DNA of 64,000 nucleotides, taken from contig JASANH010000641.1 in assembly GCA_030248295.1 (NCBI GenBank), positions 1-64,000 of the forward strand, written 5' to 3'. Shown here piece by piece: positions 23,524-34,530 of this stretch (within the stretch, counting starts at the first letter, position 1; each line of letters opens with the position of its first letter). The notes beneath the pieces were generated by a model that searched no databases, was not told the DNA's origin, and saw only the letters and a list, made by a program, of their open reading frames with translations. Source of the DNA: Mesodorylaimus sp. YZB2_4 (taxonomy: Eukaryota; Nematoda; Enoplea; Dorylaimida; Dorylaimidae). The translations under genes were made by a program, and so were the position numbers.

Positions 23524-23656
23524 ACTTGATCATGACATGTTGTCGGGTAACGACAATACGACAGCAAGATGTCGTCATTACCGTAAAAGACGTCACTGCT
23601 GGTGAAAACACTCCCAAAGAACAACCATGAGGAAGTAGAAAGCCTTATACGTGTAG
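23524..23656 (+). promoter_or_regulatory. Conserved promoter of peptide copy 5
   Basis: The distal block ACTTGATCATGACATGTTG, AAAGACGTCACTGCTGG, GAGGAAGTAG and a TATA-like CCTTATACGTG are all present in order. Confidence 0.65.
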
Positions 23657-23707
23657 GTACTGCACAACATCCCCAGTCGGCATTGTTGGTCCCATCGGTC
23701 TTGCATC

Positions 23708-24045
23708 ATGACGATAAATAGCGCCCTTTTTGTCACCCTGCTCCTCGAGTCCATATTTGCTCAATGCCATGGTCGCAAAGCCGTCGAGAATTATGGTGAT
23801 CTGACGACTTCAAAGAGGGGTTCATAGCCGTAGTTATTTTCACAAGCGAACGCCATACGAAGAAGTATGGCAAAGGGGGAATAGCGGTAATTCGGGGTTA
23901 TCATATAAAGTAAGTATCTACCCACTTTCATGCAGCATCAAGTCAGTGCTCCCTTATTCCTTACTCTTTGAGATACCTGAATCCGTTGGGAATGATGCCG
24001 CACGATTACTACCGGGCAATCAAAGCATTGAAGTCGAGAAGCTGA
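23708..24045 (+). pseudogene. Peptide precursor copy 5, frameshifted
   Basis: The start at 23708 gives a signal-like MTINSALFVTLLLE and reaches SKRG, then meets TAG because a T is missing from GGGGTTTC and the next bases are altered. Donor AAAGTAAGT (intron from 23910) and exon 2 (23973-24045, 73 nt, acceptor TTTGAG) remain. Exon 2 still reads YLNPLGMMPHDYYRA and ends LKSRS. The lesion is within a few bases of that in copy 3 but differs in detail. Confidence 0.75.
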
Positions 24046-24224
24046 AGGAAGAGAAAAGTGAGTAAGACAAAGGTGAATCTACTGGTGCGTGGAAGGAAAT
24101 GTATCAGCTTCGTGAGCGCAATCAATAATAACTGGGTGCAATGCGGTATAAACACATCTGCATCTACTCTGCATCATCTCTCTCATCTACTTGATCATTA
24201 TGCAACGATCATTTGTCCATCCTG

Positions 24225-24770
24225 TGACTTGCTGCTTGTATATGCTTCGTTATCCACGCAAATATGTTTCATAGATGGCTCACAAGATCCTTTGTATCCT
24301 CTGCATTTCTAGCTTGTGAGTTTGGTTTTTGGTGAAGCGCGAACACTTGCAAAATAGTCACTTTTGGCACTTGTAAGTGACTCGGTGCAGCTGGCCCGCA
24401 GTTTTTCCTTGTATAGAATTTACTTTTGCTTATTCTTGACTTCTTGGCGTTGTTGTATGGGGAGGTCGAGATTCCAATTTTTTTTATTTTCGGAGGGCTT
24501 TTCTGTTTTATTTGATAAAATATTTCACAGGTGAGCGTCGCAGTCTCGATCGATAAATCCTACAGCCTACCAGGTAGCCCGCACACTTCAGCTCTTGCAT
24601 AACGGTTTACAAGAAACAAGAAGATAACGTAAACGGTCCGAAAGGTCTGACGCAAATGGATCGCATGGACCTCTCTGGCATCGCACAGTATGAATGGGAC
24701 ACGGCCAAAACGCAGAAAATGCTACGGTCACAATAATGAGCGAAGAAAGAAAAGTGCTTTCATAAACGAC
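24225..24770 (+). repeat. Array flank repeat shared with 4.8-5.4 kb
   Basis: It is the direct counterpart of 4,800-5,388 and links copies 5 and 6, which are only about 0.9 kb apart. This is the tightest spacing in the array. Confidence 0.6.
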
Positions 24771-24774
24771 ATTA

Positions 24775-24935
24775 TGACTTGATCGGCGTGTCGTGTTAGC
24801 GACAATACGTTTAATGAACACGAGATCATTAGATGCGATGATTTTGTTGTTACCAACCAAAGACGTCAATGCCGGTCAAAACATTTCCGGTGAATAATGT
24901 TGAGGAAGTAGACCGCTTCTTATATATGTACTGTA
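24775..24935 (+). promoter_or_regulatory. Conserved promoter of peptide copy 6
   Basis: GACGTCAA lies at 24862-24869, then GAGGAAGTAGACCGC and a strong TATA element CTTATATATGTAC at about 24919-24931, some 50 bases before the ATG. The distal block is diverged. Confidence 0.7.
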
Positions 24936-24981
24936 TACTGCACAGCAACATCCACTTTTATTCTGGCATTAGGCAAGCATC

Positions 24982-25299
24982 ATGAAGATGAGCAGTGCTC
25001 TACTTTTTATCCTCCTTCTCGTGCCCATATTTTCTGGTTGCATAGCCGTGGAGAATCCCGTCGAATCTGATTCGACGGCTTCAAAAAGGGGTTTCGTAAT
25101 TATTCTAACTGGAGAACGCCATGTGAATAAGATGGGAAAAGGGGAGAATGTTCAAGGTTTTCGTATAAGGTATGCCTAACCTGCTTTTTCCAATGTTTCC
25201 TATGCCTATATTCCTTGCCCTTCCAGAAATTTGAATCCATTGGGCATGATGCCATACGATTACTACCGGACAATCAACGCATTGAAGTCCAGAAGCTGA
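24982..25299 (+). CDS. Secreted cationic peptide precursor, copy 6 (intact)
   Basis: Exon 1 is 24982-25169 and exon 2 is 25227-25299, with a 57-base phase-2 intron (donor GGTATGCC, acceptor TTCCAG). The product has 86 residues: the signal MKMSSALLFILLLVPIF, a spacer with PVESDSTAS, KR, then 50 residues from GFVIILTGER. Exon 2 encodes NLNPLGMMPYDYYRT followed by INALKSRS. Compared with copies 1 and 2 the spacer is two residues shorter, but the part after KR is exactly the same length. AATAAA near 25,331 could serve as the polyadenylation signal. It has the clearest TATA box of the set and is a good candidate for an expressed member. Confidence 0.8.
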
Positions 25300-26412
25300 G
25301 AGAAGAGAAAAGTGATCTAAATCTATCTAAATAAAGAAATATATCAGCTTGACGAGCATGGAAAATGGTAATTTCAGTATAGTACATTTGCGTCCACTGT
25401 ATCTGGAAAATTATTGGTGGGTTCATCAGAAGGGGAGCAGGCCCAACCCCTCTAAAATTGATTTTGCACTTTCTCAATAATTTGACTTTTCTAAGATCAA
25501 TCACTCACAGTCCAATTCAGACGCTGTTATACAGTGCTGTAAATGATCGCTGGTTGATAATTCCTATCACCTTATCGGGTATTCATATCAGGTATCCACT
25601 CGAGGGCTAAGGAACACACGAATCGAAAATAATTTTACCCCCCGGCGGGCGTCAAACCCTCCCCTGTAAATGCGCAGCCAGCGTGTAGGCACATAGGTAT
25701 ATACAGTATGCGGAATCCCAACGCCTCAATGTCGGGATCGGGATCAGAAAGGGTCGAATCCCGACGGGATCAGGATCCTGACCTATCCCTATATTTAAAC
25801 GGTCACCTCGCAAGCAGTCCTGCCTCTGGCATGGGGTGTCTTCCGACTTTGCAAATGCTTCTTTTGTAAAGGCAAATGTTCCTGAGTGTGCAAGCTCGCT
25901 CAGACGGCCATGCGTGAGCTACAATTAGCTCCCATATTTGACCTACTGCAGCGCTCCTCCACCATCAATGCTACTCTCGGCTGCCTGTACTAACTAGGTT
26001 GGCTCGTCAACGGTGTCGAAGCCAGATTTTAACCTGCCAAGGGCATTTTAGCAAATTAACGAGGACGTTGCTAAGAGAGAGGAAGATAGTCTTGTGTCCC
26101 TTCACCCTCGAGTGCGCAAGTGCTTGGTGATGTGGTAAAACAGTAACAGTAACAGAAATAAATTAATATAAATATACTCGGAAATACTAACTAGCCCTCA
26201 ATCGCCGTTCGACAAAGTTCTGCAGGCATCTCACCGTCAGTCCGATTCAAGAGCTAACAATTCTAGTACACTACAGTATAAGTGCAGTATATAAAAGACA
26301 GGATACTGTGATTCTACGTTTACCATCCACTGTTTCGTTCAATAAACTTCAGACGAATAGGCTTTCTTGATTTTAAACCCGTAGTTGTGAATTCCACATC
26401 GAGTGGCACAGA
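25300..26412. other. Intergenic with SINE and MITE relics
   Basis: Positions 25,590-25,700 hold a minus-strand copy of the Leu/Ser-like SINE (tail CCTCGAGTG, CCAGCGTG). Positions 25,735-25,800 carry GATCGGGATCAG words, as in the 8.3 kb and 47.4 kb elements. TATAAAAG at 26,289-26,296 on + has no plus-strand gene after it. Confidence 0.45.
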
Positions 26413-29400
26413 CTAAAGTTGGAAAGATTTAGATAAGCGAAGTCTTGCCCCGTCGTTAACAAATTTAGTCAAAGATACACTAGTCGTATTAGAATGGCTT
26501 ACAGGGGTGCATTCAACTGGCTCGATCCGGAATTTTTTAATGACATTGCCCAATATCATTCGTAAATTGAATTGCGCGAATCGCATGCCAATGCAATTTC
26601 GAGGGCCATATCCAAATGGCAAATAGGTCAATGGATCGACAGTTTCAGAATTTAAGAACCTAATGATTGCAACAAATCTTAACATCAGTCTGAAAGTTTC
26701 CTACCGTGAGTAACAAGTAAGTCAGTGACTTATCTTTCAATTTAACAGGATCAAAGGTAATTTACTGTACCTCACCTTTCAGGGTTGAACTTTTCGGGCT
26801 CTGGGTAAATCTCAGGATCGTGATGAATAGCGTATACAGGCACTATGACGCCTGCTCCTTTCGGGATGACTAGCTGATCAGTCAGCTGATAATCTTGTTG
26901 ACATTCACGATCCAGGCGTACTCCTGGTGGATACAGGCGCAATGTTTCCATGATGACTGCCTCCAAATATGGAGCATGATGGTGGACATGATCGTATGTG
27001 ACTGGCTGAAAACAAATGCAAAGAAATCGACATTCGATTCTACAATACAAAAAATTATCAGACTTCGTTGTTTGGTGCCAAACCAATGATTTCTTGAAAT
27101 AATTTTTCTAGCGTTTCAGGATGCAAAGCCAAAAGACAGGAAGCGAATGACAAAGTGTTCGATGTTGTTTCGTGGGCAGCAATAAGGAATAGGAACGATT
27201 GAGCCACAACGTCGAGGTCAGTCATGGACCAAGGTTTAGGCGGGCGGATTCCATAATCGATACTTGGATCAGAGTCAATCAGCTGGTCATTCCGATCAAC
27301 TGCATTGATGAGCAGTTGAAGAAAGTCCAGCGAGCCTGTCTAAAAAGGGGGGTGTCATGAGCACCTCACAGAGACGAACTGGGCTGGATTCCCAATGAGG
27401 GAGCCAAGTTGCCAAGCTGGTGTAGCCCTCGCGTGCTTGCGCGCCTGCTTACAAGCAGGAATGATAATTAGAGAAACCATAAAAGCGTGGTATTTTTTCC
27501 TGGCTGTCTCATTTTTCTTCTCCAAACTAGCCGGAGTTCGAAGAGTTGAGTGATCAGATATCTGTACCTTGGCCGAGCGCTACTTCCCAATTTAATTCTG
27601 CGGCGCCCCCACAGAAATTTTTTCTAGATCTCTATCAAGTCCGGCAAGTAACGTTAAGTCTACAATTACAAAATGAATCCCTTCCCAATAGTGTTCAGGG
27701 AAAGTATACACCTACTTTTGGATGACGACGCCTTTCGTGCACAATCTTTACCAAGTTTCCAACATAGAATTGTTCAGCAGCGTCGGTTGAAAGAATGTTA
27801 ATCCCCAAATATTCTTCTATTTTTCCTGAGATCCAGGGAAAAAGTACTGAAAAGCCAAATTGCATATTTTAGCCACTTTACAGCGATATACTAACTGCTT
27901 ATCCAATCTTCCCAATCAGATCAGTTTTAATAGAGTTTGAAAATCAAACTATCAAAATCTTCAGCCCCAACCATGTGGACAGTTAGGATTTTATATGCAG
28001 TGAACGGTTTTGCTACCAAAAGCTTCAAAGGCGACACAAATATTCTATAAAAGTCAGCAAGCTGCCACCAAGCCTAATGTTAGGTTCATACCGTTAACTT
28101 TGACAGAGTTTTGCGTTTTGACAAGGGAGCTTAGTCCTGAATAAGGCCAACCTCCTACGCATATTCAAAGACCTGCTGAAACCGACTTCTTGCATTGCAG
28201 AATTTTACTTGTAGAATTACTGTATTCTGCTGTATGCTGCCGTTTTGAAGGATACCTACTTGAAATCACCATGCGCCAGTCAGTCCATTTAAATTCGATT
28301 AACGATTTAGAAAACTTGTTGAATTCGTTCTCAGGATTCTGCTGGGCGTCGATATCCAGGGCAAATGCTGCTGCAGCAATGATTTCTAGGGTCAAGTTCG
28401 TGAATGCACTATAATTAGAAATACTGCTTGCTTTCTTCCCCAACAGTGAATTCGAGCCAAAAAACGCAATAGAAATTCGCATGTGCATTCATCTGACACG
28501 GACGAGTACCCTTTTAAGGTTTCTAAGCAAGCCTGCGCAGGTATCAGCCGCATAGCCACTCTGTGCTGCTCCGCAAGAAGCACCTACACACGACGGCATC
28601 CTGGACGACAGCGACTTCCCCGGGCAATGGCGGGTGGGGTGTGAGCCCTGTGGTGCCTTGCTCAAGTACTGGGACCTAGTTTACCACCCATGAGATAATG
28701 ATAAGTATGCTAGACCCTTCATGGCTATCACGAATGCAGGGTACTATGCACAATTGAATTTATGGAAGTTATGCATTAGTCCTCCGTGGAAAGGTAAGAG
28801 CTGCAGCCAAGAGACCCCAGGCCATTTGACACATGCGTGCACAAAATCACCACACCTCTTACTTTTTAGTGTCAATGCCATCAGCAGAGTGGCCCTGCTC
28901 CATCAAAATAGCGCAAAATGTCTTAATACTTTTATCCACCAAATGCGCAGTGTTTTTCAATTTTCCGCTCGTAAATGCCGGCGTGATGGCACTTCGAGCA
29001 TTTTTCCATTCGTCATCTCTAAGAACGATTAAGAATTTTCGAAAAATCGAATTGTCACTGCCGACGTTGAGGAAATCCTTTAGAGTAAAAAAGTTTAGGG
29101 TCATATGGTACCTTTATAACATTTTATTCATACCCTTCGATTTGTAAAATTATAAAAATCTTTTACGAGAACCCGCTTTATCAGCTCTCTGTCCGACACA
29201 ATCACTTCGGGCATTGTTAGCATATAGGCTCCAAAGATGGGGCCGTATTTTTTACTCCATTCCAAATCGCAGTTGTGCATGCCCTGAAATAAGAGAAAAG
29301 CATTGGGTGGTAGTTTTTGCGCTCATTCCTTCTCACAGGTTATGTGTGGGCTTTCCAGTATGATCAAAGTGATGCCAGACAGAAATACTGTTGGAATAAT

Positions 29401-29736
29401 ATAGCCCTGATTTCTTGTGAAGCACGATTGCCCTACCTTTCTTCCATAATCGATCATGTTTCCTAACAGAGGCCAGGCAGGTGGTGATGGCAAACCAAGT
29501 CGCTGCCATAATGTTGCTTTTTTATACCAAAGACTGCAAAATGAGAAAGAAATGTATAGAATGAGTCGCATGTTGGTTTTTACCAGAATGCTAGAATACA
29601 GTGTTGCTTACAATAGCTGAATACTAGCGCCAACCAAAACGATCAGAATACTAGAGTACGTGCCAAAGAATTTCGTAATAATATAAATCAGAAATATTCC
29701 AGAAAGAAATTTTTCACCGACTCCTGCTCTGGGCAT
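26413..29736 (-). CDS. Cytochrome P450, clan 3 type (CYP3/CYP6-like), nine exons
   Basis: Exons on the minus strand are 29736-29612, 29533-29437, 29283-29134, 29077-28863, 28408-28260, 27846-27716, 27339-27064, 27005-26776 and 26659-26413. All join in frame with GT-AG ends and total 540 codons (539 aa), a normal P450 length. An N-terminal membrane anchor (GIFLIYIITKFF, ILIVLVGASIQ) is followed by LPSPPAWPLLGNM, helix C WKNAR, I-helix AAHETTS, K-helix ETLR, FNPER, and the heme-binding FGYGPRNCIG with its cysteine. The product is expected to be an ER monooxygenase for xenobiotics or endogenous lipids; the substrate cannot be told. The donor after LAPNNE (GTCTGA) is weak. No disabling change is seen. 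The gene sits alone between duplicated peptide units. Confidence 0.9.
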
Positions 29737-30736
29737 TTTTGCCTGAAGCAGGGTGTTACTAAAGTTCAATAGTTCTCAAGGGTGAGGAGCGCCAAGCAAC
29801 GAAGATACGAGTGCGACTGGCATCAAGCCAACTCTTCCTCGTGGCAGGCTAGTCTATCCTTAGGAATAGAACATGAAACCACGGGGGGGGGGGGGGCGTA
29901 TATTTTGCGCATGTGAGCTGTGGAAGGTACAGAGAAGAAATTTCAGTTCACAGCAGGTATGACTTTTGCCGTTCTGGCGCCACTCATTTTGGCTGTTTTA
30001 GCGATATAAGATTTTGGCGCCTTGATTAGAAAGCGTGGGTGGATTTTTAATCGGCGCAAAACCGTGTCCCTCGCTCTTCTTCAAAATCAGCCATGTCGTG
30101 ACAGACGCAGCAATATCAAGTGTAAATGCTGCCAGCTTTGTATTTAGTCACTAAAGCCTTATCGTTTTTCAACCATGCTTGTAATCAATTTTTTACAAAG
30201 TGATTGCGCATATATTCTCTACGTTTATTCTTGGAATCATTCCCATCTTTGTAAAACTAGGAAAGTCTTCAAACTGTAGAGTAAGACATGATTTTCAAAT
30301 GCGGCAGTTACCTGAACAGTACATTACAAATTAGAGACAGGGGAATAGAGGGATAGTAAAGAGCTTCAGAAGGCAATTCGTTGATATGGAAGACAAGATT
30401 AAAATCAATCATACAGGCACTGCAAATTGCACATGAATCTGCAAAAACTGCGTCACATCTATTTCCGGTCTTTCAAACCTTCCTCGAAGAAGTAAATTGA
30501 TGGATCGATAGCTCAATTCAAAATTTGGATAGCACGAAGTTTGATATTGTATCTGAGAGTTTGATATTGGATTCCACATCGTCCATGGCGTGTTTTAAAT
30601 CCACTAAGGCTCAAAATAATAATTGCACTAGCATCTGGTCAGGTAGAGAGCAGCAGTAACGGCTGGCGCCAAAGCACTCAGCGCTAGGGTGATTAACGCC
30701 AAAATAGCGCAGCCGAATAGAATTATTTCCAAGAAA
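29737..30736. other. Intergenic, upstream of the P450 gene
   Basis: A G run lies at about 29,884-29,896. No recognisable gene or promoter element is seen. Confidence 0.35.
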
Positions 30737-31441
30737 GTCTGTTATGACAGACGTAACATTTTTAGACCAGCCAATGCACAGAGTGGATAACCAGGGCTTA
30801 GGATGGCTGGTCTACTCGGCCACTGCAAATCGCAACAAAGGCTGATTAGGAAACGTGCTCAAGCTGCTTTCTCTGCATGAATATAGGCACCACTACTGAT
30901 CGTAAGCAACGAGCAGTGTCATTGAAAGATCCAGTTCGTGGTCTCCATAGTGGGCTCGAAGTGTCTGCCTCTCGGGTTGAATGCGCACTACTAGCGAGTG
31001 TTCAACCCCCGGCTACGCAAATCATTTTGTGTAGTGTGCTCCCCTATCCTCAAGTGTGCCATTCCTGATGTAGTGAAACATGACCATAAACATACAGTTG
31101 GAAAGGGGGAAGACTGTTGCGAGTGTTACTCAAGGCTTGGGATCTGCCGATAAGCTGTACCACGTACTCGCAGCGCTAGAGCTTTAGCATATTCAGGTTG
31201 CCATCGTGTGAAGCAGCTGGTATCCTTTGGGGAGCCTGTCCAAACAGCAGCAGCACACAGACTATGTGGCTTTGGTGCTGACATCGACAAGCATCTGTGT
31301 GTTAGTGATTACACACTGTGTGCGTTGAGCAGCATGAGAGGACCTTGTCATCGTGCGGCCGAATAGACCAGCCATCCTAAGCCCTGGTTATCCATTGTGT
31401 GCATCGGCTGGTCTAAAAGTTTTGAGTCTGTCACAACAGAC
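30737..31441. mobile_element. Non-autonomous TIR element, about 705 bp
   Basis: The ends are long inverted repeats of about 90 bases: GTCTGTTATGACAGAC followed by TTAGACCAGCC and CCAGGGCTTAGGATGGCTGG on the left, and their inverse on the right. Both tips are themselves small palindromes. The interior has a tRNA-like stretch (GTGTCTGCCTCTCGGGTTGAA). No open frame of use is present and no target duplication could be assigned. Confidence 0.75.
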
Positions 31442-32617
31442 TTTTTTGGAACTAATAAGACCGTTTTTCGTCTTTGTTACAAACTAGTTTCGACCAAAAC
31501 ACTGCGTGCCCATGTCAGGGCTTAAGAATAAAGGGCGTGGAGAGGGGAAATTTTTCGCACGATTTTTGGTGGCAGCTTTGTGTTCTCTATTCCTAAGCAC
31601 CTAAAGGGTTGGTCCAATTTATGGACTTTTTTTAGTGCGGTTTCACAAAGTTTGTGTGTCCAGGTGGAATATGTATACCGCATGTAAAAAGTACGGACTG
31701 TTCTTCTTGCAACTTTGTGATCGTTCCAGTCAAGTGCATGATTTAAAGCAAGCATGTACTGCGGTGTCATACGTTGGATAGGCCTATTGGAGGTAAAATT
31801 GCGTCCAGGGTTGGCTATGGAGTCGATCAAAACCAGCCCACATAGCTGTGGCAAACAAACCTCGACTCGACTCGACTCAAAACAAACCTACTTTGCTGTT
31901 GGAAGCTATGCAAATAAGCTCTCATGAAAGTCCTGTTTTAGCATGGCTCTAGCAGTGTAAAGTGAAAATGGCAAAAATCAATGCATGCGTATATTCGATA
32001 GCATACAGTGTCTGTACAGTATCTGTGTAAGCTCTGTCTGAAGTTGTATTGTAAGATTCTGCGTGGCAGATTCCGCAGCAGTGACAGTTTCTAATACTCG
32101 TAAAAATTGTGCATTGGTTCAATCATGCTTACTAGCAGCAGACCATATTTGGTTTGTGTATGAAGTCGGCCGTGAAGTAGTCCATGAACAAAAGTCGGGC
32201 GAAGAAAAAACTGACCAAGGCGAGCTTACGAGTTAAATTTCAAGAAAAACGCAAACTCGTTCACTTCACGCAGGCAACACTTGATTATCGATATCGGGGC
32301 AGACAATGGCCGGTTTTGGATGCGCCGGGGCGCAGCAAAAAAGGGCGCATCAGTAATTTGAGCGCATAGACAAAAGGTCGCGAAAATGCAAAAGAGTGTA
32401 ATAAAGGAACAAGGGTTCTGAGGCGAAACTGCGGACACTGTAGCATGTGCAGATATTTAGTCTGGCACTGTTACACTCTCCCTGATCAGGCTGTAAGCAG
32501 TTACTGAACCTGCTTACCGAAAATACAGCTCACTTTGCACTGTTTTCCATGCTGATCAAGACAGTATCTTCCTCTGCGTTCTTATACCTTTGTCTTAATC
32601 ACTTTTCCTTCCCTTCA
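31442..32617. other. Intergenic; one unassigned minus-strand frame
   Basis: A 110-codon minus frame at 31,522-31,854 begins near CGLVLIDSIANPG and has protein-like composition. GLVLID recalls alpha/beta-hydrolases, but no nucleophile or histidine motif is present and no other exon joins it. Positions 32,060-32,140 match 34,785-34,870 (AGATTCTGCGT, GTTTCTAATACTCGTAAAAA), a short dispersed repeat. Confidence 0.3.
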
Positions 32618-34085
32618 GTACTAGCGGTTGGGATTTATTGCTGCCATCCTAACCAAACATTTAGAAGGTGTTGCATCGGCAGCAAGCCTGCATTTAAGTA
32701 CACCGATCAATGGATTTTCGCGACTGGCCATGATATCAACATTGGAAGGAGTCAAAATATTATAGCCAGGTTCAGCCAGAATGTTTTGACCATCGTTTCT
32801 CTGCTTCGTATTCGCGGTCCATCTCTTCATTCTGTTGGGCTTTATGATTGGATGCTCAAGTTCTGCTGGATTCCATACCTAATTCCAGGCACATCTACAA
32901 GCCATTGTTGATGTGTTCAGTCACGCAAAAATTGTAAGCTTCCCCACCTACCTCTGATTCACCCTTTTTTCCTCGGTCACCTGTCTGAACCTTTTCTGTT
33001 GCCTAGTAAAATTACGAGATCGAGCGGTTGCGCCTGACAATCACTAACATAATGCCATATAAGTATTCTTGTGGAGGGGGGGGCACAACATAGCTTGTTC
33101 CACCTAACTATATGTCATCCTAGTCAGCAACTTGGCTGGCCTACTAGCGCAGATTCTAAGCTGCAGCCAGAGCCCAATGGTGGGTGCGTCGAAGCGGATG
33201 TTAGACTTGATCAGGATGAAGAGGATGTTTGGGCGAATATGCTAAAAGGTGGAAGCGTGAGGTTCGATTTCCTCGTCAAAGTTTTGTTTTAGCAAAAAAA
33301 GTTGGCCGCCGCCTGCTGTGCATCGTGAAGGTCAACTTTTGTCCTGCGCCTCAGGGTATCAGAAATGGCGCCTGAGCCAATTTCGGTAAGAGTCCCTGAG
33401 TGCCGCTCTGATTTCGTGAGGCGACGCGAGGCGAGGCGTGATCCTTGTACTTGATGTTTTGAGTGCGCATTTATGTGCTTCGGCATGGAATAGGCATGGA
33501 ATGAAATGGAATAGGCGATGTAGCTAGACAGGCTTTCTGTAGAAGTGATTTTAGATTTTGATTTTCATGAGAATGGTGCTGAGAAGAACCCCATGAGTGT
33601 ATGGTGACAAAAAGTCAAAAATATTCTTCACCCCCTCCCTATGTAATCACCCGTAAAAACGCGCTAATTCGCGATTTCGGCCATTGATGCATCCAACGGA
33701 TGCAAAATAACAAGAAACAGTTCATACTAATTTTAGCCCGCAGCTGTTTCGGCTCCACAAATTCTGGTACAGCGTGCAATGTCAGGTGGCCCGACTCAAA
33801 TCTTTCTGAAGTACCTGTATGGACGCCTCTGCGCTCACCTGAATGACCGGTGGGCCTTCGACTACTTCAGGACTCAGCTCCCTCGCAAAAATGCAAAACG
33901 TTGTTTGCACAATTTTTATGCTTCGCGAGAAGATGTATTTGTTTAATTAAAACTAAGGGTACCTCTGTTTTTTTTATCACTTCCCTCTTCTTTCAGCTTC
34001 TCGACTTCAACGCGTTGATTGTCCGATAATAATCGTGTGGCATCATGCCTAATGGATTCAAGTATCTGAAAGGGCAAGGAATGAG
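32618..34085. repeat. Inverted duplication, arm B
   Basis: It is the reverse complement of 16,235-17,548 and contains exon 2 of peptide copy 7. Exon 2 differs from that of copy 3 at only two or so positions, whereas the first exons of the two genes are far apart in sequence. Confidence 0.8.
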
Positions 34086-34312
34086 TTCATAGCTAATTTT
34101 TTTAAAATGTGGCTGGCTGCTTACTTTATACGCAGCCCACGAACGTTCAGTTCACTCTTATGATTGTTTTCTCGACGTTCTCCTGTACCAAATAGTACGA
34201 AACCCTTTTTTGAAGCTGTCAAATCAGAGTTGTCCACGACCATGCGACCATCGCAGGGAGAAAGAGTGCGCAAGATTAGCAGGATGAAAAGAAGGGAGCT
34301 GCCTATCTTCAT
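33993..34312 (-). CDS. Secreted cationic peptide precursor, copy 7 (open, KK site)
   Basis: Exon 1 is 34312-34125 and exon 2 is 34065-33993, with a 59-base phase-2 intron. The product has 86 residues: the signal MKIGSSLLFILLILRTLS, a spacer DNSDLTAS, then KK in place of KR, then 50 residues from GFVLFGTGER. The middle is more acidic than in the others (RRENNHKSELN). Exon 2 reads YLNPLGMMPHDYYRT and ends INALKSRS. KK is a poorer proprotein convertase site than KR, so processing may differ. It is the only complete copy on the minus strand and the most divergent first exon. Confidence 0.75.
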
Positions 34313-34380
34313 GATGCCAGACTGATGAGAATGCAAAAGCAGAATGATGCCGACCAGAATGCAAATAGATCTTTCTCTGC

Positions 34381-34530
34381 TGTATACGTATAAGGCGTTT
34401 TTAGTTCCTCGTGGCTATTGACTAAGAGTGTTCTTGACCAGCGGTGACGTCTTTCACGGAGACGACAAATACATCTTGCTGTCATTAATCGTATTGTCGT
34501 ACACACAACATGAAATTATGAAGCCCCTTT
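34381..34530 (-). promoter_or_regulatory. Conserved promoter of peptide copy 7
   Basis: Read on the minus strand the order is the distal block (CATAATTTCATGTTGTGTG, ACGACAATACGATTAATGACA), GTGAAAGACGTCACCGC and a TATA-like CTTATACGTAT. The layout equals the plus-strand copies. Confidence 0.65.

Noticed and set aside
26289-26296. TATAAAAG as a promoter
   Set aside because: No plus-strand gene follows; the P450 gene lies in the opposite direction and ends here.
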